Below are positions 1 to 6,963 of a DNA stretch of 9,370 bases, piece after piece. A program made the position numbers and the translations under genes. Source of the DNA: Roseomonas sp. (GTDB lineage Bacteria > Pseudomonadota > Alphaproteobacteria > Acetobacterales > Acetobacteraceae); the NCBI GenBank assembly GCA_020249415.1, contig JADCFR010000077.1, positions 1 to 9,370 on the forward strand. Direction: 5' to 3'. Numbering within the stretch: position 1 is the stretch's first letter; each line of letters begins with the position of its first letter. The notes under the pieces were generated by a model, which was not told the origin of the DNA, ran no database searches, and saw nothing but the letters and a program-made list of their open reading frames with translations.

Positions 1-1
1 C

Positions 2-172
2 AGTTTGCTCGACCTTGGCGGGTTATTGGCGCTATTTTTTGCGCTCTGGATGGAATGGTTCATCGCGCGGCATGCCTTGCGGCTCAGCCCGCTTGGTGCG
101 GCAGGGTTTGTGGGGCTTGATCTTGGGATTGCGGTGTTTCTGGGCGGCTTTGCGGCGCGCATTACGGGGTGA
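2..172 (+). CDS. C-terminal end of an unrecognised membrane protein (partial)
   Basis: An open frame enters from the left edge and ends at TGA 170-172, giving 56 visible residues. They contain two hydrophobic stretches, roughly visible residues 2-22 (a Leu/Phe/Ala-rich run ending in WMEWFIARHALR) and 31-54 (Gly/Ala/Leu/Val-rich), joined by a basic loop with R, H and R. This is the look of the last two helices of an inner-membrane protein, with the codon character expected of a real gene in GC-rich DNA. I do not recognise the family. The gene is convergent with the TRAP large permease, whose stop codon lies only 10 bp beyond, and I see no hairpin plus T-run terminator between them. The start and most of the protein lie outside the window. 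Confidence 0.6.
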   Translation, partial: SLLDLGGLLALFFALWMEWFIARHALRLSPLGAAGFVGLDLGIAVFLGGFAARITG

Positions 173-182
173 TGATGGCGAT

Positions 183-1505
183 CTATTGCAAAAATTCAGG
201 CGAAATGAGTTTCGGCAGAAGCAATGACACATCCGGCCATATGATCACGAGGCCCAGCACCGCCAACATGGGCAACAGCATGATGATGGTATCCTTGATC
301 ACCGCACCCATCTTCAAGCCCGCGACATGGCAGGCGATCATGAGACATAACCCATAAGGCGGTGTGACCAGGCCGAAGGCGAGGCTCACAATCCCGATCA
401 TCGCAAAATGCACGGGATGAATGCCGACTTCCATCGCCAGCGGTTGCAGAATGGCGCCGACAATGATAATGGCCGGGATGGCATCCAGAAAGCAGCCCAC
501 CACCAGGAAGACGCCGGCGATAAAGAAGCCTGTGGCGATCTTGCCCATGCCCCAAGCGGAAACGCCGGCCAGGATGGCTTCGGGAATCTTGTAATAGGCG
601 AGCAACCAGCCGAATGCCGAAGCGGTGCCCACACAAAACAGCGCGACCGCCGCCAGCCTGCCGGTTTCTCCAAGCGCGCCGTAAAGCCCCTTCAAATCCA
701 TCTGCCGATAGACAACCAGCGAAAGCACCCCGGCATAAAGCACGGCGATGCAGGCACTTTCAGTCGCGGTGAACCAGCCGAAAATCTTGCCACCAATGAT
801 GATGAAAGGCGTCATCAGCGCCGGCAGCGAAATCCAGGTGGCGAAACCAACTTCCTTGAGGCTGGCGCGCGGATAGGTGGGATAGCCGCGCTTTTTCGCA
901 TAGGCATGCACGGTCGCCATTTGCACGAGGCCAATGAGCAAGCCCGGAATGACACCCGCCAGAAACAGCGCGCCGATCGAAACTGTCAGCACGCCGCCCC
1001 AGACAATCATCAGAATGGACGGCGGAATAATGACCGCGAGCACGGCAGAAACCGCCGTGATGGCGACCGAGAAACTGTCATCATAGCCCTCACGCCGCTG
1101 CGCTTCGATGAAGATCTTGGATTGCGATGCGGCATCCGCCGTGCTGCTGCCGCTGATGCCTGCGAAAAAGATGGACAGCACAACATTGATCTGCGCGAGC
1201 CCACCGGGAAAATGCCCGACCAAGGCGCGCGATAGCCGCACCAGCCTATCCGTAATGCCGCCGACATTCATCAGATTGGCCGTCAGCAGAAAGAAGGGCA
1301 CTGCCAGCAGGATGAAGGAATTATAGGCGTTGAAGGTTTCCTGCATCAGCGTCATCGCACCTAGGCGCGGTTCAATCAGCATCACCGGCAGGCAAGCCAT
1401 GCCAAGCGCCACCGCCACCGGCACCCGCAGCGCCAGCAGTGCAAAGAAGCCGCCAAACAGGATCCAGGCCGCTTCCCCCGGCGCCAGAACATTGCCGCCC
1501 ATCAT
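183..1505 (-). CDS. dctM: TRAP transporter large permease, DctM type
   Basis: This 440-residue protein is the large membrane subunit of a tripartite ATP-independent periplasmic (TRAP) transporter. It forms the transport channel in the inner membrane and couples solute import to a sodium or proton gradient. It is hydrophobic throughout, with about a dozen membrane segments. The family hallmarks are present: GISGSSTADAASQSKI at residues 116-131, the IPPSILMIVWG turn at about 160-170, and the second-half counterpart GLVTPPYGLCLMI at about 378-390. The length is normal for DctM. The start at 1505 overlaps the DctQ stop as ATGA, implying translational coupling. A second Met codon follows immediately (1502), so the exact start could be one residue later. 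The substrate cannot be read from this subunit. Confidence 0.95.
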   Translation of the reverse strand: MMGGNVLAPGEAAWILFGGFFALLALRVPVAVALGMACLPVMLIEPRLGAMTLMQETFNAYNSFILLAVPFFLLTANLMNVGGITDRLVRLSRALVGHFPGGLAQINVVLSIFFAGISGSSTADAASQSKIFIEAQRREGYDDSFSVAITAVSAVLAVIIPPSILMIVWGGVLTVSIGALFLAGVIPGLLIGLVQMATVHAYAKKRGYPTYPRASLKEVGFATWISLPALMTPFIIIGGKIFGWFTATESACIAVLYAGVLSLVVYRQMDLKGLYGALGETGRLAAVALFCVGTASAFGWLLAYYKIPEAILAGVSAWGMGKIATGFFIAGVFLVVGCFLDAIPAIIIVGAILQPLAMEVGIHPVHFAMIGIVSLAFGLVTPPYGLCLMIACHVAGLKMGAVIKDTIIMLLPMLAVLGLVIIWPDVSLLLPKLISPEFLQ

Positions 1506-2011
1506 GGCGCTTCGCCCCCAAACAGTGTTTTCAGATCATCATAGAATTTGAGGCCACCAAAGAGCAGCCAGGAAAACCCGAGAATGGGCCAGGCAAGATG
1601 GATCAGCCAAAGCGGCAATTCCGCCAATTCGCTGATGCGAAACCAGGCGAAATCCACGAATTCGATGCCATACCAAAAAAAGGCGGCCGAGAAGGCCAGC
1701 ACGAAAACACCGGTCACCAGATCAAGCGCGGCGCGCGCACGGCCATGCAGCGTGGGCCATAGATCAACGTTGAAATGAATACCTTCCTTCAAGCCCACCA
1801 TGGCACCGATCATGATGGTCCAAACCAGCAGAAAGCGCGCCATTTCCTCGGTCCAGATGTAATGCGGCAGGAAATCCGTGAAGCGCGCGAAAATCTGCAA
1901 CGCCACCGGAAAAATCAGGATAAAGACGCAAAGCGCCAGCAATAGCGACAGAAACCGGCCATAGACATCAGCGATTCGCTGCACGGCGTGGCGAAACCCC
2001 GTCTCGCGCAT
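1502..2011 (-). CDS. dctQ: TRAP transporter small permease, DctQ type
   Basis: The protein is 169 residues, the small membrane subunit of the TRAP transporter, which pairs with DctM and helps dock the loaded binding protein. Four hydrophobic segments are visible at about residues 18-42, 56-74, 95-117 and 134-154. The conserved DctQ signature WTEEMARFLLVW lies at 53-64, followed by the GA and VGLKEG.HF pattern of the family at 69-80. The length is typical. Its stop overlaps the DctM start by 4 bp. Upstream, 89 bp separate it from the binding-protein stop, and this gap contains a strong hairpin (2060-2094) that could lower permease expression relative to the binding protein. The purine-rich minus-strand sequence just before the ATG (GGGGAGGGGGG, 2014-2024) is an ample ribosome-binding region. 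Confidence 0.93.
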   Translation of the reverse strand: MRETGFRHAVQRIADVYGRFLSLLLALCVFILIFPVALQIFARFTDFLPHYIWTEEMARFLLVWTIMIGAMVGLKEGIHFNVDLWPTLHGRARAALDLVTGVFVLAFSAAFFWYGIEFVDFAWFRISELAELPLWLIHLAWPILGFSWLLFGGLKFYDDLKTLFGGEAP

Positions 2012-2059
2012 GATGCCCCCCTCCCCTGCCCGGCTTTTGAAACTTCTTGTTTTTGGACA

Positions 2060-2094
2060 TCGCCTTCCAGCAGCGCCTGGCCACTGGAAGGCGA
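2060..2094 (-). promoter_or_regulatory. Intercistronic hairpin between dctP and dctQ
   Basis: An uninterrupted 11-bp inverted repeat (TCGCCTTCCAG at 2060-2070, CTGGAAGGCGA at 2084-2094) flanks a 13-nt loop and begins 6 nt past the binding-protein stop. On the transcribed (minus) strand it is followed by an A-rich stretch rather than a T-run, so it does not look like a standard intrinsic terminator. Known parallels in binding-protein transport operons are 3' stabilising or partially terminating stems that give excess binding protein over permease. That role here is inference. Confidence 0.6.
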
Positions 2095-2100
2095 AACCGA

Positions 2101-3102
2101 TTACGACGTCAGCGCATTGATGCGGGCAAAAATGCTCTCGGCGCCGACTTCCTTGGCATAGGCTTCCATCACCGGATCAACCGCACGCTTCAGCGCCGCC
2201 CGATCAGCAAACGGAATGCGCCGGAGCCGCCCAGCACCCTCCAGCGCAGTCAGCTTCTGCCCATCCTCGCTGCTTTCCGCTTCACGCCCGAAGGCACCGG
2301 CTTCACGACCCGCGCGCTTGATTGCCTCCTGCAAGGCGGGCGGCAGGCGGGAAAGCGTTTGGCTCGAAAAACAGATCGGGCGGATGGTGATGGCGTGTTC
2401 GGTCATGATGAGGTTCGGCGCCACTTCAAAGAAGCGCATCGCCTCCACGCCCGCGGCTTCATTCTCACCGGCTTCAATGACGTTGTTCTGAATGCCGTTG
2501 TAGATTTCATTATAAGCGATCACGGTCGGCGCCATGCCGGCCGCCTGGAAGGTGCGCGACCAGATCGGCGCGCCCTGCACGCGTACCTTGAGCCCGCGCA
2601 GTTCCGCCATATTGGTGATGCGACGATTGGCGAAGATATTGCGCACACCGCCGCCGGCATAGCCGATCAGCATCACGCGGGCGCGGCGTTCCACCTCATC
2701 CGCCACGGGCGCGAAAAGATTTTGGTCCAGCACCTGGTTCCAATGCTTCAGGTCACGGAACAGGAAGGGCGCATCCACAAAGGGGGCGGCGCGGCTGAAG
2801 GTGGACATATGCGCCGGTGAGACGATGCCGTAATCCACCGCACCGCGCCCGGCCGACATATATTCGAAATACTGTTTTTCGAGGCCCAGGCTGCTGTTCT
2901 TGTGCAGCACGAAATTCACCGGCCCTGCGGTGTAATAGCGCTTTACAAGCTCTTCAAATCGCACCAGGGCGCGGGTGAAGACATGTTCATCATTGAACTG
3001 CACCGCGCCATTCAGGGTGATGGCCTGCTGCGCCCGTGCCACGGCCGGCGCGGCCAGGCCCGCAGCCGCCAAGCTTACCCCAAGCAATTGCCTACGATTC
3101 AT
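2101..3102 (-). CDS. dctP: TRAP transporter substrate-binding protein, DctP type, Tat-exported
   Basis: This is the periplasmic receptor of the TRAP system, 333 residues from the ATG at 3102. I chose this start because it opens with a twin-arginine signal (MNRRQLLG, an Ala-rich core to about residue 20, and a likely cut after ARA at 22-24) and has GGGAGA at about -12 to -7 upstream. The frame runs open much further upstream, but that stretch is antisense to the neighbouring SDR gene. Family features: GYAGGGVRNIF at 147-157 with Arg154, LRGLKVRVQ at 169-175 with Arg174 (the arginine that normally grips the ligand carboxylate), and the EIYNGIQNNVIEAGEN block at 199-214, matching EIYxALQxGxVDGxEN. 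Family knowledge points to a carboxylate ligand, but which one cannot be told. It is first in the operon with DctQ and DctM, and divergent from the SDR operon. Confidence 0.94.
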   Translation of the reverse strand: MNRRQLLGVSLAAAGLAAPAVARAQQAITLNGAVQFNDEHVFTRALVRFEELVKRYYTAGPVNFVLHKNSSLGLEKQYFEYMSAGRGAVDYGIVSPAHMSTFSRAAPFVDAPFLFRDLKHWNQVLDQNLFAPVADEVERRARVMLIGYAGGGVRNIFANRRITNMAELRGLKVRVQGAPIWSRTFQAAGMAPTVIAYNEIYNGIQNNVIEAGENEAAGVEAMRFFEVAPNLIMTEHAITIRPICFSSQTLSRLPPALQEAIKRAGREAGAFGREAESSEDGQKLTALEGAGRLRRIPFADRAALKRAVDPVMEAYAKEVGAESIFARINALTS

Positions 3103-3121
3103 GACGTTTCTCCCGTTTTTT

Positions 3122-3141
3122 ACCGGCTTCGTGCACCGGCT
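3122..3141. repeat. Short direct repeat in the dctP leader
   Basis: ACCGGCT occurs at 3122-3128 and again at 3135-3141 (AGCCGGT twice on the minus strand) with a 13-bp period. It lies between the proposed dctP transcription start and its ribosome-binding site. It could be a tandem operator half-site or chance in GC-rich DNA. Confidence 0.25.
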
Positions 3142-3158
3142 GCCATGACTATAGGCAG
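3140..3158. promoter_or_regulatory. Candidate operator dyad over the dctP -10 box
   Basis: CTGCC (3140-3144) and GGCAG (3154-3158) form a perfect 5-bp inverted repeat with a 9-bp spacer. It sits in the divergent control region and covers the proposed -10 box of the TRAP operon, the usual place for a repressor site. No regulator gene is in the window, so the protein that would bind is unknown. Confidence 0.3.
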
Positions 3159-3177
3159 GCATTTCGGCGCGCGGGAA
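3148..3177 (-). promoter_or_regulatory. Candidate sigma70-type promoter of the dctPQM operon
   Basis: On the minus strand, TATAGT (3153-3148, five of six to TATAAT) lies 18 bp after TTCCCG (3177-3172, three of six to TTGACA). The -35 is poor, which would fit activator dependence or chance. Transcription would start near 3141, leaving a leader of about 39 nt before the ATG at 3102. Confidence 0.4.
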
Positions 3178-3237
3178 GCCTTGGGTCTTTCCAGGGCTGG
3201 TTTTCCCGGCAAAACTATCGAAATCAGGGAGGGCGAG

Positions 3238-3987
3238 ATGCCAAAAACTGATCTGAACGGCCGGGTTGCGGTGATTACCGGGGCAGCGCGCGGCATTGGC
3301 TTGGCGGTGGCGGAGCTGGCCGCGAGCCGGGGGGCTGCCATCGCCATTTGGGATATGGATGAGGCTGCATCCAAGGCAGCCGCCGCGCACTTGGGTCACG
3401 CCAAAGTGAGCACCCATATCCTTGATCTGACGGACGCGGCGGCGGTGGAAGCCGCGACGCAAGCAACACTCGCCGCCCATGGGCGGGTGGATATTCTGGT
3501 CAATAATGCCGGCATCACCGGTGGCAATGCGCCAGTCTGGGAATTGCCCGTGGCGGAATGGCGCCGCGTGATTGATGTCAATCTGGTGGCCCCCTTCATC
3601 GTCTCGCGCGCTGTGGTGCCGCATATGCGCGCGGCGGGTTATGGGCGTATTGTGAACATCGCCTCCATCGCCGGCAAGGAAGGCAATCCGAATGCGTCGC
3701 ATTACAGCGCTTCCAAGGCAGGGCTGATTGGGCTGACCAAGTCGCTCGGCAAGGAATTGGCCGGCAGTGGGGTGCTTGCCAATTGCGTGACACCGGCAGC
3801 AGCCGAGACGGATATCTTCAAGCAAATGACCGCTGAGCAAATAGCCTGGATGCGCTCCAAAATTCCGATGGATCGCTTTGTGCAGGTGGAAGAAATCGCC
3901 GAGCTTGTCTGCTGGCTGGCATCTGAGGCCTGTTCCTTTTCCACCGGCGCGGTTTTCGACATATCGGGCGGGCGCGCCACCTACTGA
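3238..3987 (+). CDS. SDR-family NAD-dependent dehydrogenase (sugar-acid/keto-acid type suspected)
   Basis: A classical short-chain dehydrogenase of 249 residues, cytosolic. The Rossmann glycine motif TGAARGIG lies at 14-21, NNAG at 89-92, the structural Asn at 115, and the catalytic Ser143, Tyr156 and Lys160 (YSASK). Asp39 at the end of the second beta strand predicts preference for NAD(H). The start at 3238 is set by AGGGAGGG (3226-3233) four bases upstream; the frame stays open further upstream but that part is antisense to dctP. The C-terminal DISGGRATY and the IASIAGKEGN block recall SDRs annotated as FabG-like or as 2-keto-3-deoxy-sugar-acid dehydrogenases. That assignment is from memory and tentative. 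It is first of three co-directional genes and divergent from the TRAP operon, which suggests joint control. Confidence 0.9.
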   Translation: MPKTDLNGRVAVITGAARGIGLAVAELAASRGAAIAIWDMDEAASKAAAAHLGHAKVSTHILDLTDAAAVEAATQATLAAHGRVDILVNNAGITGGNAPVWELPVAEWRRVIDVNLVAPFIVSRAVVPHMRAAGYGRIVNIASIAGKEGNPNASHYSASKAGLIGLTKSLGKELAGSGVLANCVTPAAAETDIFKQMTAEQIAWMRSKIPMDRFVQVEEIAELVCWLASEACSFSTGAVFDISGGRATY

Positions 3988-4053
3988 CAGGGGCGCATTG
4001 CCAGCCGGGGCACAGCGCTGCAAGCTGCCCGCAACCTTGAGGAGAGAGGTCAT

Positions 4054-4812
4054 ATGAGCACAGAAGGCAAGATCGCCGTCGTCACCGGGGCAGGCAGCGG
4101 CGTGGGCCGCGCAGCGGCTTTGGCGCTGCTGGGGGGTGGTTGGCAGGTGGTATTGGCGGGTCGCCGCGCCGATGCCTTGCAGGAAACCGTCACCCTTGCG
4201 GGCGCGGCGGGATCGCGCGCGCTTTGCGTGCCTTCCGATGTGTCAGACCCTGCGGCGGTGGATGCGCTTTTTGCCACCGTCAAGCAGCGCCACGGCCGGC
4301 TTGATATGCTGTTCAATAATGCCGGCACCAATGTGCCCGGCATGCCCTTTGAAGACCTGACTTATGAGGATTGGACCCGCGTTGTCGGTGTGAATCTGAC
4401 CGGCTGCTTTTTATGCGCCCAGGCTGCCTTTCGCATCATGAAGGATCAAAAGCCGCAGGGCGGGCGCATCATCAATAATGGTTCGATCAGCGCGCATACG
4501 CCGCGCCCGGATAGCGCGCCTTATACCGCCACCAAGCATTCCATCACGGGGCTCACGAAATCCCTCATGCTCGATGGCCGCAAATATGATATTTGCGCGG
4601 GGCAGATTGATATCGGCAATGCCGCAACGCCGATGACACAGCGCATGACGCGCGGCGTGAAGCAGGCCGATGGCAGCATCGCGGTGGAGCCCACCATGGA
4701 CGCCGCGCATGTCGGCAATGCCATCCTGCATATGGCCAATCTGCCTTTGGAGGCGAATATCTTCACCATGACCATCAAGGCCACCAAGATGCCGTTCGAG
4801 GGTCGCGGCTGA
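4054..4812 (+). CDS. SDR-family NADP-dependent oxidoreductase
   Basis: A second classical short-chain dehydrogenase, 252 residues, not a recent duplicate of its neighbour. TGAGSGVG lies at 11-18, NNAG at 88-91, Asn114, and catalytic Ser144, Tyr157 and Lys161 (YTATK). Strand two ends in AGRR (35-38), and the arginines there predict NADP(H) preference, unlike the Asp of the first SDR. After the active site the usual Pro-Gly is replaced by [13 protein letters not shown] (183-195), and the tail ends in [10 protein letters not shown], typical of one bacterial SDR subgroup of unknown substrate. The start at 4054 follows the purine-rich GAGGAGAGAGG (4039-4049). The gap from the first SDR is 66 bp. 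The stop is only 6 bp from the next gene, so the three form one operon. Confidence 0.9.
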   Translation: MSTEGKIAVVTGAGSGVGRAAALALLGGGWQVVLAGRRADALQETVTLAGAAGSRALCVPSDVSDPAAVDALFATVKQRHGRLDMLFNNAGTNVPGMPFEDLTYEDWTRVVGVNLTGCFLCAQAAFRIMKDQKPQGGRIINNGSISAHTPRPDSAPYTATKHSITGLTKSLMLDGRKYDICAGQIDIGNAATPMTQRMTRGVKQADGSIAVEPTMDAAHVGNAILHMANLPLEANIFTMTIKATKMPFEGRG

Positions 4813-4818
4813 AGGCTT

Positions 4819-5730
4819 ATGGCCACCCATCATCTGAAGGTTCAGGAGCCCTTCCGCGCGCTGTTTTACGCGCCGTTCTATGCGGCTTTGGCACGCGGCG
4901 ATTATGCGGCGGAGGGCGTGGAGGTCACGCTGCTGCCAGGTGCGGTGCCATCGCTTGCAAAGGATTCGGTATTGGATGGCACGGCTGACCTCGCCTGGGG
5001 TGGGCCGATGCGGCTTTTGCTCGCGCATGATGCCGATCCCGCCTGCCCCTTACGACTGTTCGGCGCGGTGGTGATGGGTGATCCCTTCTTTCTGGTCGGG
5101 CGCACGCCCAATCCTGGCTTCAAGCTGCGTGACCTGGCCGGCATGACGCTTGGCACCGTGAGCGAAGTGCCGACACCCTGGTGGACGCTACAGGATGATA
5201 TCCGCATGGCGGGGATTGATCCGGCTGCGATCAAGCGCATCACAGACCAGACCATGCTCGCCAATGCCGCCGCCGTCGCTTCCGGCACGCTGGATGTCGC
5301 GCAGCTTTTTGAACCGCTGGTGAGCCAGATGGAAGCCGCCGGCACCGGCCATGTCTGGCATGCGCAAGCCAGCCGCGGCCCCACTTCCTACACCGCCTTT
5401 TATGCCCGCATCGATGTGATTGCCGCGAAGCGCGCGGCGATGGAAGCCATGGTGCGCGGGCTGGCGCGCACGCTCACTTGGTTTGCCGCAGCCTCACCGG
5501 CGGAAATCGTCGCCTGCATTGCGCCTTACTTTGAAGGCGGTGATCACGCGGTCATGGCGCGCGCCATTGCCCGCTACAAATCCGTCAAGCTTTGGACTGA
5601 AACGCCGCGCTTCCCGCCGGAAGCTTTGGCGCAATTGGAACGCGGCATGCTCTCCGCCGGCGCCATCAAGCGCACGCCCGGTTTTGCGGGGCTGGTTGCG
5701 GAAGATGTAACGGAAAGCGCCCTCGCGTGA
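4819..5730 (+). CDS. NMT1/THI5-like (periplasmic-binding-protein type 2 fold) protein without a signal peptide
   Basis: The 303 residues resemble substrate-binding proteins of the NMT1/THI5 (ABC-type nitrate/sulfonate/thiamine-precursor) family: FYAPFYAALARGDYAAEGVEV at about 16-36, GTADLAWGGP at 54-63, LRDLAGMTLGT at 103-113, WWTLQDD at 121-127 and ASGTLDVAQLFEP at 154-166. It begins MATHHLKVQEPF, straight into the first beta strand, with no signal peptide. The N-terminus cannot be extended: the preceding gene's stop (4810-4812) is in this same frame, leaving only two codons before the ATG. No ABC ATPase or permease is near. It is therefore probably cytosolic: an orphan ligand sensor or an enzyme built on this fold, as for THI5 and 4,5-dihydroxyphthalate decarboxylase. 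The yeast THI5 Cys-rich motif is absent. The ribosome site is weak (GAAGG at 4811-4815), suggesting coupling to the SDR. Confidence 0.85.
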   Translation: MATHHLKVQEPFRALFYAPFYAALARGDYAAEGVEVTLLPGAVPSLAKDSVLDGTADLAWGGPMRLLLAHDADPACPLRLFGAVVMGDPFFLVGRTPNPGFKLRDLAGMTLGTVSEVPTPWWTLQDDIRMAGIDPAAIKRITDQTMLANAAAVASGTLDVAQLFEPLVSQMEAAGTGHVWHAQASRGPTSYTAFYARIDVIAAKRAAMEAMVRGLARTLTWFAAASPAEIVACIAPYFEGGDHAVMARAIARYKSVKLWTETPRFPPEALAQLERGMLSAGAIKRTPGFAGLVAEDVTESALA

Positions 5731-5732
5731 TT

Positions 5733-6908
5733 TCAGCCGCGTGGCAGTAATTGTTCCGCAAGCGTCGCCCAATAGGAAGCGCCGACGGGCAGGATATTGT
5801 CGTTGAAATCATAGCGCGGATGATGCACCTGCGCGTCATCAGGCCCGCGCCCGCCGCCCAGCATCAGATAGGCGCCTGGCTTGGCATTCAGCATGAAGGC
5901 GAAATCCTCACCGCCCATGGTGGGTTTCGCCATGGGCAATACGCGCGCTTCACCCTGCACGGCGCGCGCAGCCTTCGCGGCCAGATGCACGCTTTCCACC
6001 TCATTGATTGTCGCGGGATAGGCGCGGGCGAATTCGGCGGTGGCTGTGGCGCCCATGGCGGTGGCAATGCCTGTCACGGTTTCCTTGAAGCGGCGTTCGA
6101 GCAAATCCCCAATCTCCGGCGCGAACCAGCGGGCGGTGCCCAGCATGCGCACCGTCTCCGGGATCACGTTGAAGGTATGCCCGCCGGTGATATGGCCGAT
6201 GGTGATCACGCCCGCTTCGACCGGCTCCACATTGCGCGCGACGATGGATTGCAGCGCCTGCACAATGGCGGCGGCCACCACAATCGGGTCCGTGCCATTA
6301 TGCGGCATGGCGCCATGCGCGCCTTTTCCAGTGATATTCACTTCAAGATTGGCGACCGCCGCCATCACCGGGCCTTCGCGCCACAGGAAAGTGCCTTCCG
6401 GCGCGCCCGGCCAATTATGCATGCCGAAGACGCGTTCCATCGGGAAGCGCGTAAACAGCCCCTCCTTCACCATCAATTCGCCGCCCGCCAGGTTTTCTTC
6501 TGCCGGCTGGAAAATCACATAAACCGTGCCATCGAAATTGCGCGTCTCGGCCAGATATTTCGCCGCCCCCAGCAGCATGGTGGTATGCCCATCATGGCCG
6601 CAGGCGTGCATCTTGCCCGGAATTTTGGAAGCATAGGGCAGCCCGGTTTCTTCCAGGATCGGCAGCGCATCAATATCGGCACGCAGCCCAATGGCGCGGC
6701 CATTATCCACACGGCCACGGATCACGCCGACAATGCCGGTCTTGGCAATGCCGGTGATCACCTCATCACAGCCGAAGTCGCGCAGCTTTTCGGCAATGAT
6801 GCCGGAAGTGCGCACCTCCTCCAGACCCAATTCAGGGTGTTCATGAAAATCACGCCGCCAGGCGGTCATTTCCGGGTGGAATTCGGCGATGCGGTTGATG
6901 ATGGGCAT
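5733..6908 (-). CDS. M20D-family amidohydrolase (hippurate / N-acyl-amino-acid hydrolase type)
   Basis: A dinuclear-metal amidohydrolase of 391 residues, the normal length for the HipO/IAA-amino-acid-hydrolase group. It cleaves an amide between an acyl or aryl group and an amino acid, or a related amide, in the cytosol. Motifs: RRDFHEHPELG at 18-28; RADIDALP at 76-83; MHACGHDGHT at 100-109 with metal ligands Cys103 and His105; QPAEE at 134-138 with catalytic Glu137 and ligand Glu138; GMHNWPG at 162-168 with His164; MGGEDFA at 331-337; VHHPRYDFNDNILP at 361-374 with His362 as last ligand. All expected residues are present, so it should be active. The start follows AGGAAG (6921-6916) with a 7-nt spacer. 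It lies 55 bp after the dehydratase gene on the same strand and converges on the PBP-fold gene with 2 bp between stops. The actual substrate is unknown. Confidence 0.93.
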   Translation of the reverse strand: MPIINRIAEFHPEMTAWRRDFHEHPELGLEEVRTSGIIAEKLRDFGCDEVITGIAKTGIVGVIRGRVDNGRAIGLRADIDALPILEETGLPYASKIPGKMHACGHDGHTTMLLGAAKYLAETRNFDGTVYVIFQPAEENLAGGELMVKEGLFTRFPMERVFGMHNWPGAPEGTFLWREGPVMAAVANLEVNITGKGAHGAMPHNGTDPIVVAAAIVQALQSIVARNVEPVEAGVITIGHITGGHTFNVIPETVRMLGTARWFAPEIGDLLERRFKETVTGIATAMGATATAEFARAYPATINEVESVHLAAKAARAVQGEARVLPMAKPTMGGEDFAFMLNAKPGAYLMLGGGRGPDDAQVHHPRYDFNDNILPVGASYWATLAEQLLPRG

Positions 6909-6963
6909 GGGAAGACTTCCTGAATGCTTGTTGAATTAAGTGATGCTGAAACGCCGCGCGCAA

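Noticed and set aside
408..1235. A 275-residue + strand frame inside dctM
   Set aside because: It is highly charged with low-complexity Asp/Arg/His runs and lies opposite a well-supported DctM gene; a codon-bias artefact.
2902..3237. A possible N-terminal extension of the first SDR back to 2902
   Set aside because: It runs antisense through the dctP signal-peptide region. The Rossmann motif is at the normal distance from the ATG at 3238, which has a strong ribosome site.
4008..4030. A bulged hairpin (GGGC-AC-AGC / GCT-GCCC) between the two SDR genes
   Set aside because: Only 7 bp with a 2-nt bulge, no T-run, and common by chance in GC-rich DNA.
3103..4053. A 650-residue open frame on the minus strand that would extend dctP upstream to 4053
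   Set aside because: The extra 317 residues lie antisense to the first SDR gene and have no family resemblance. A twin-arginine signal peptide and ribosome site mark the true dctP start at 3102.
4819..5730. Calling this gene a THI5-type pyrimidine synthase or a 4,5-dihydroxyphthalate decarboxylase
   Set aside because: The THI5 cysteine motif is absent and I cannot identify decarboxylase active-site residues; only the fold-level family is supported.
5751..6923. A 390-residue open frame on the + strand across the amidohydrolase
   Set aside because: It is the mirror of the M20D gene, rich in His, Arg and Gly with no recognisable motif, as expected for an antisense frame of a GC-rich gene.
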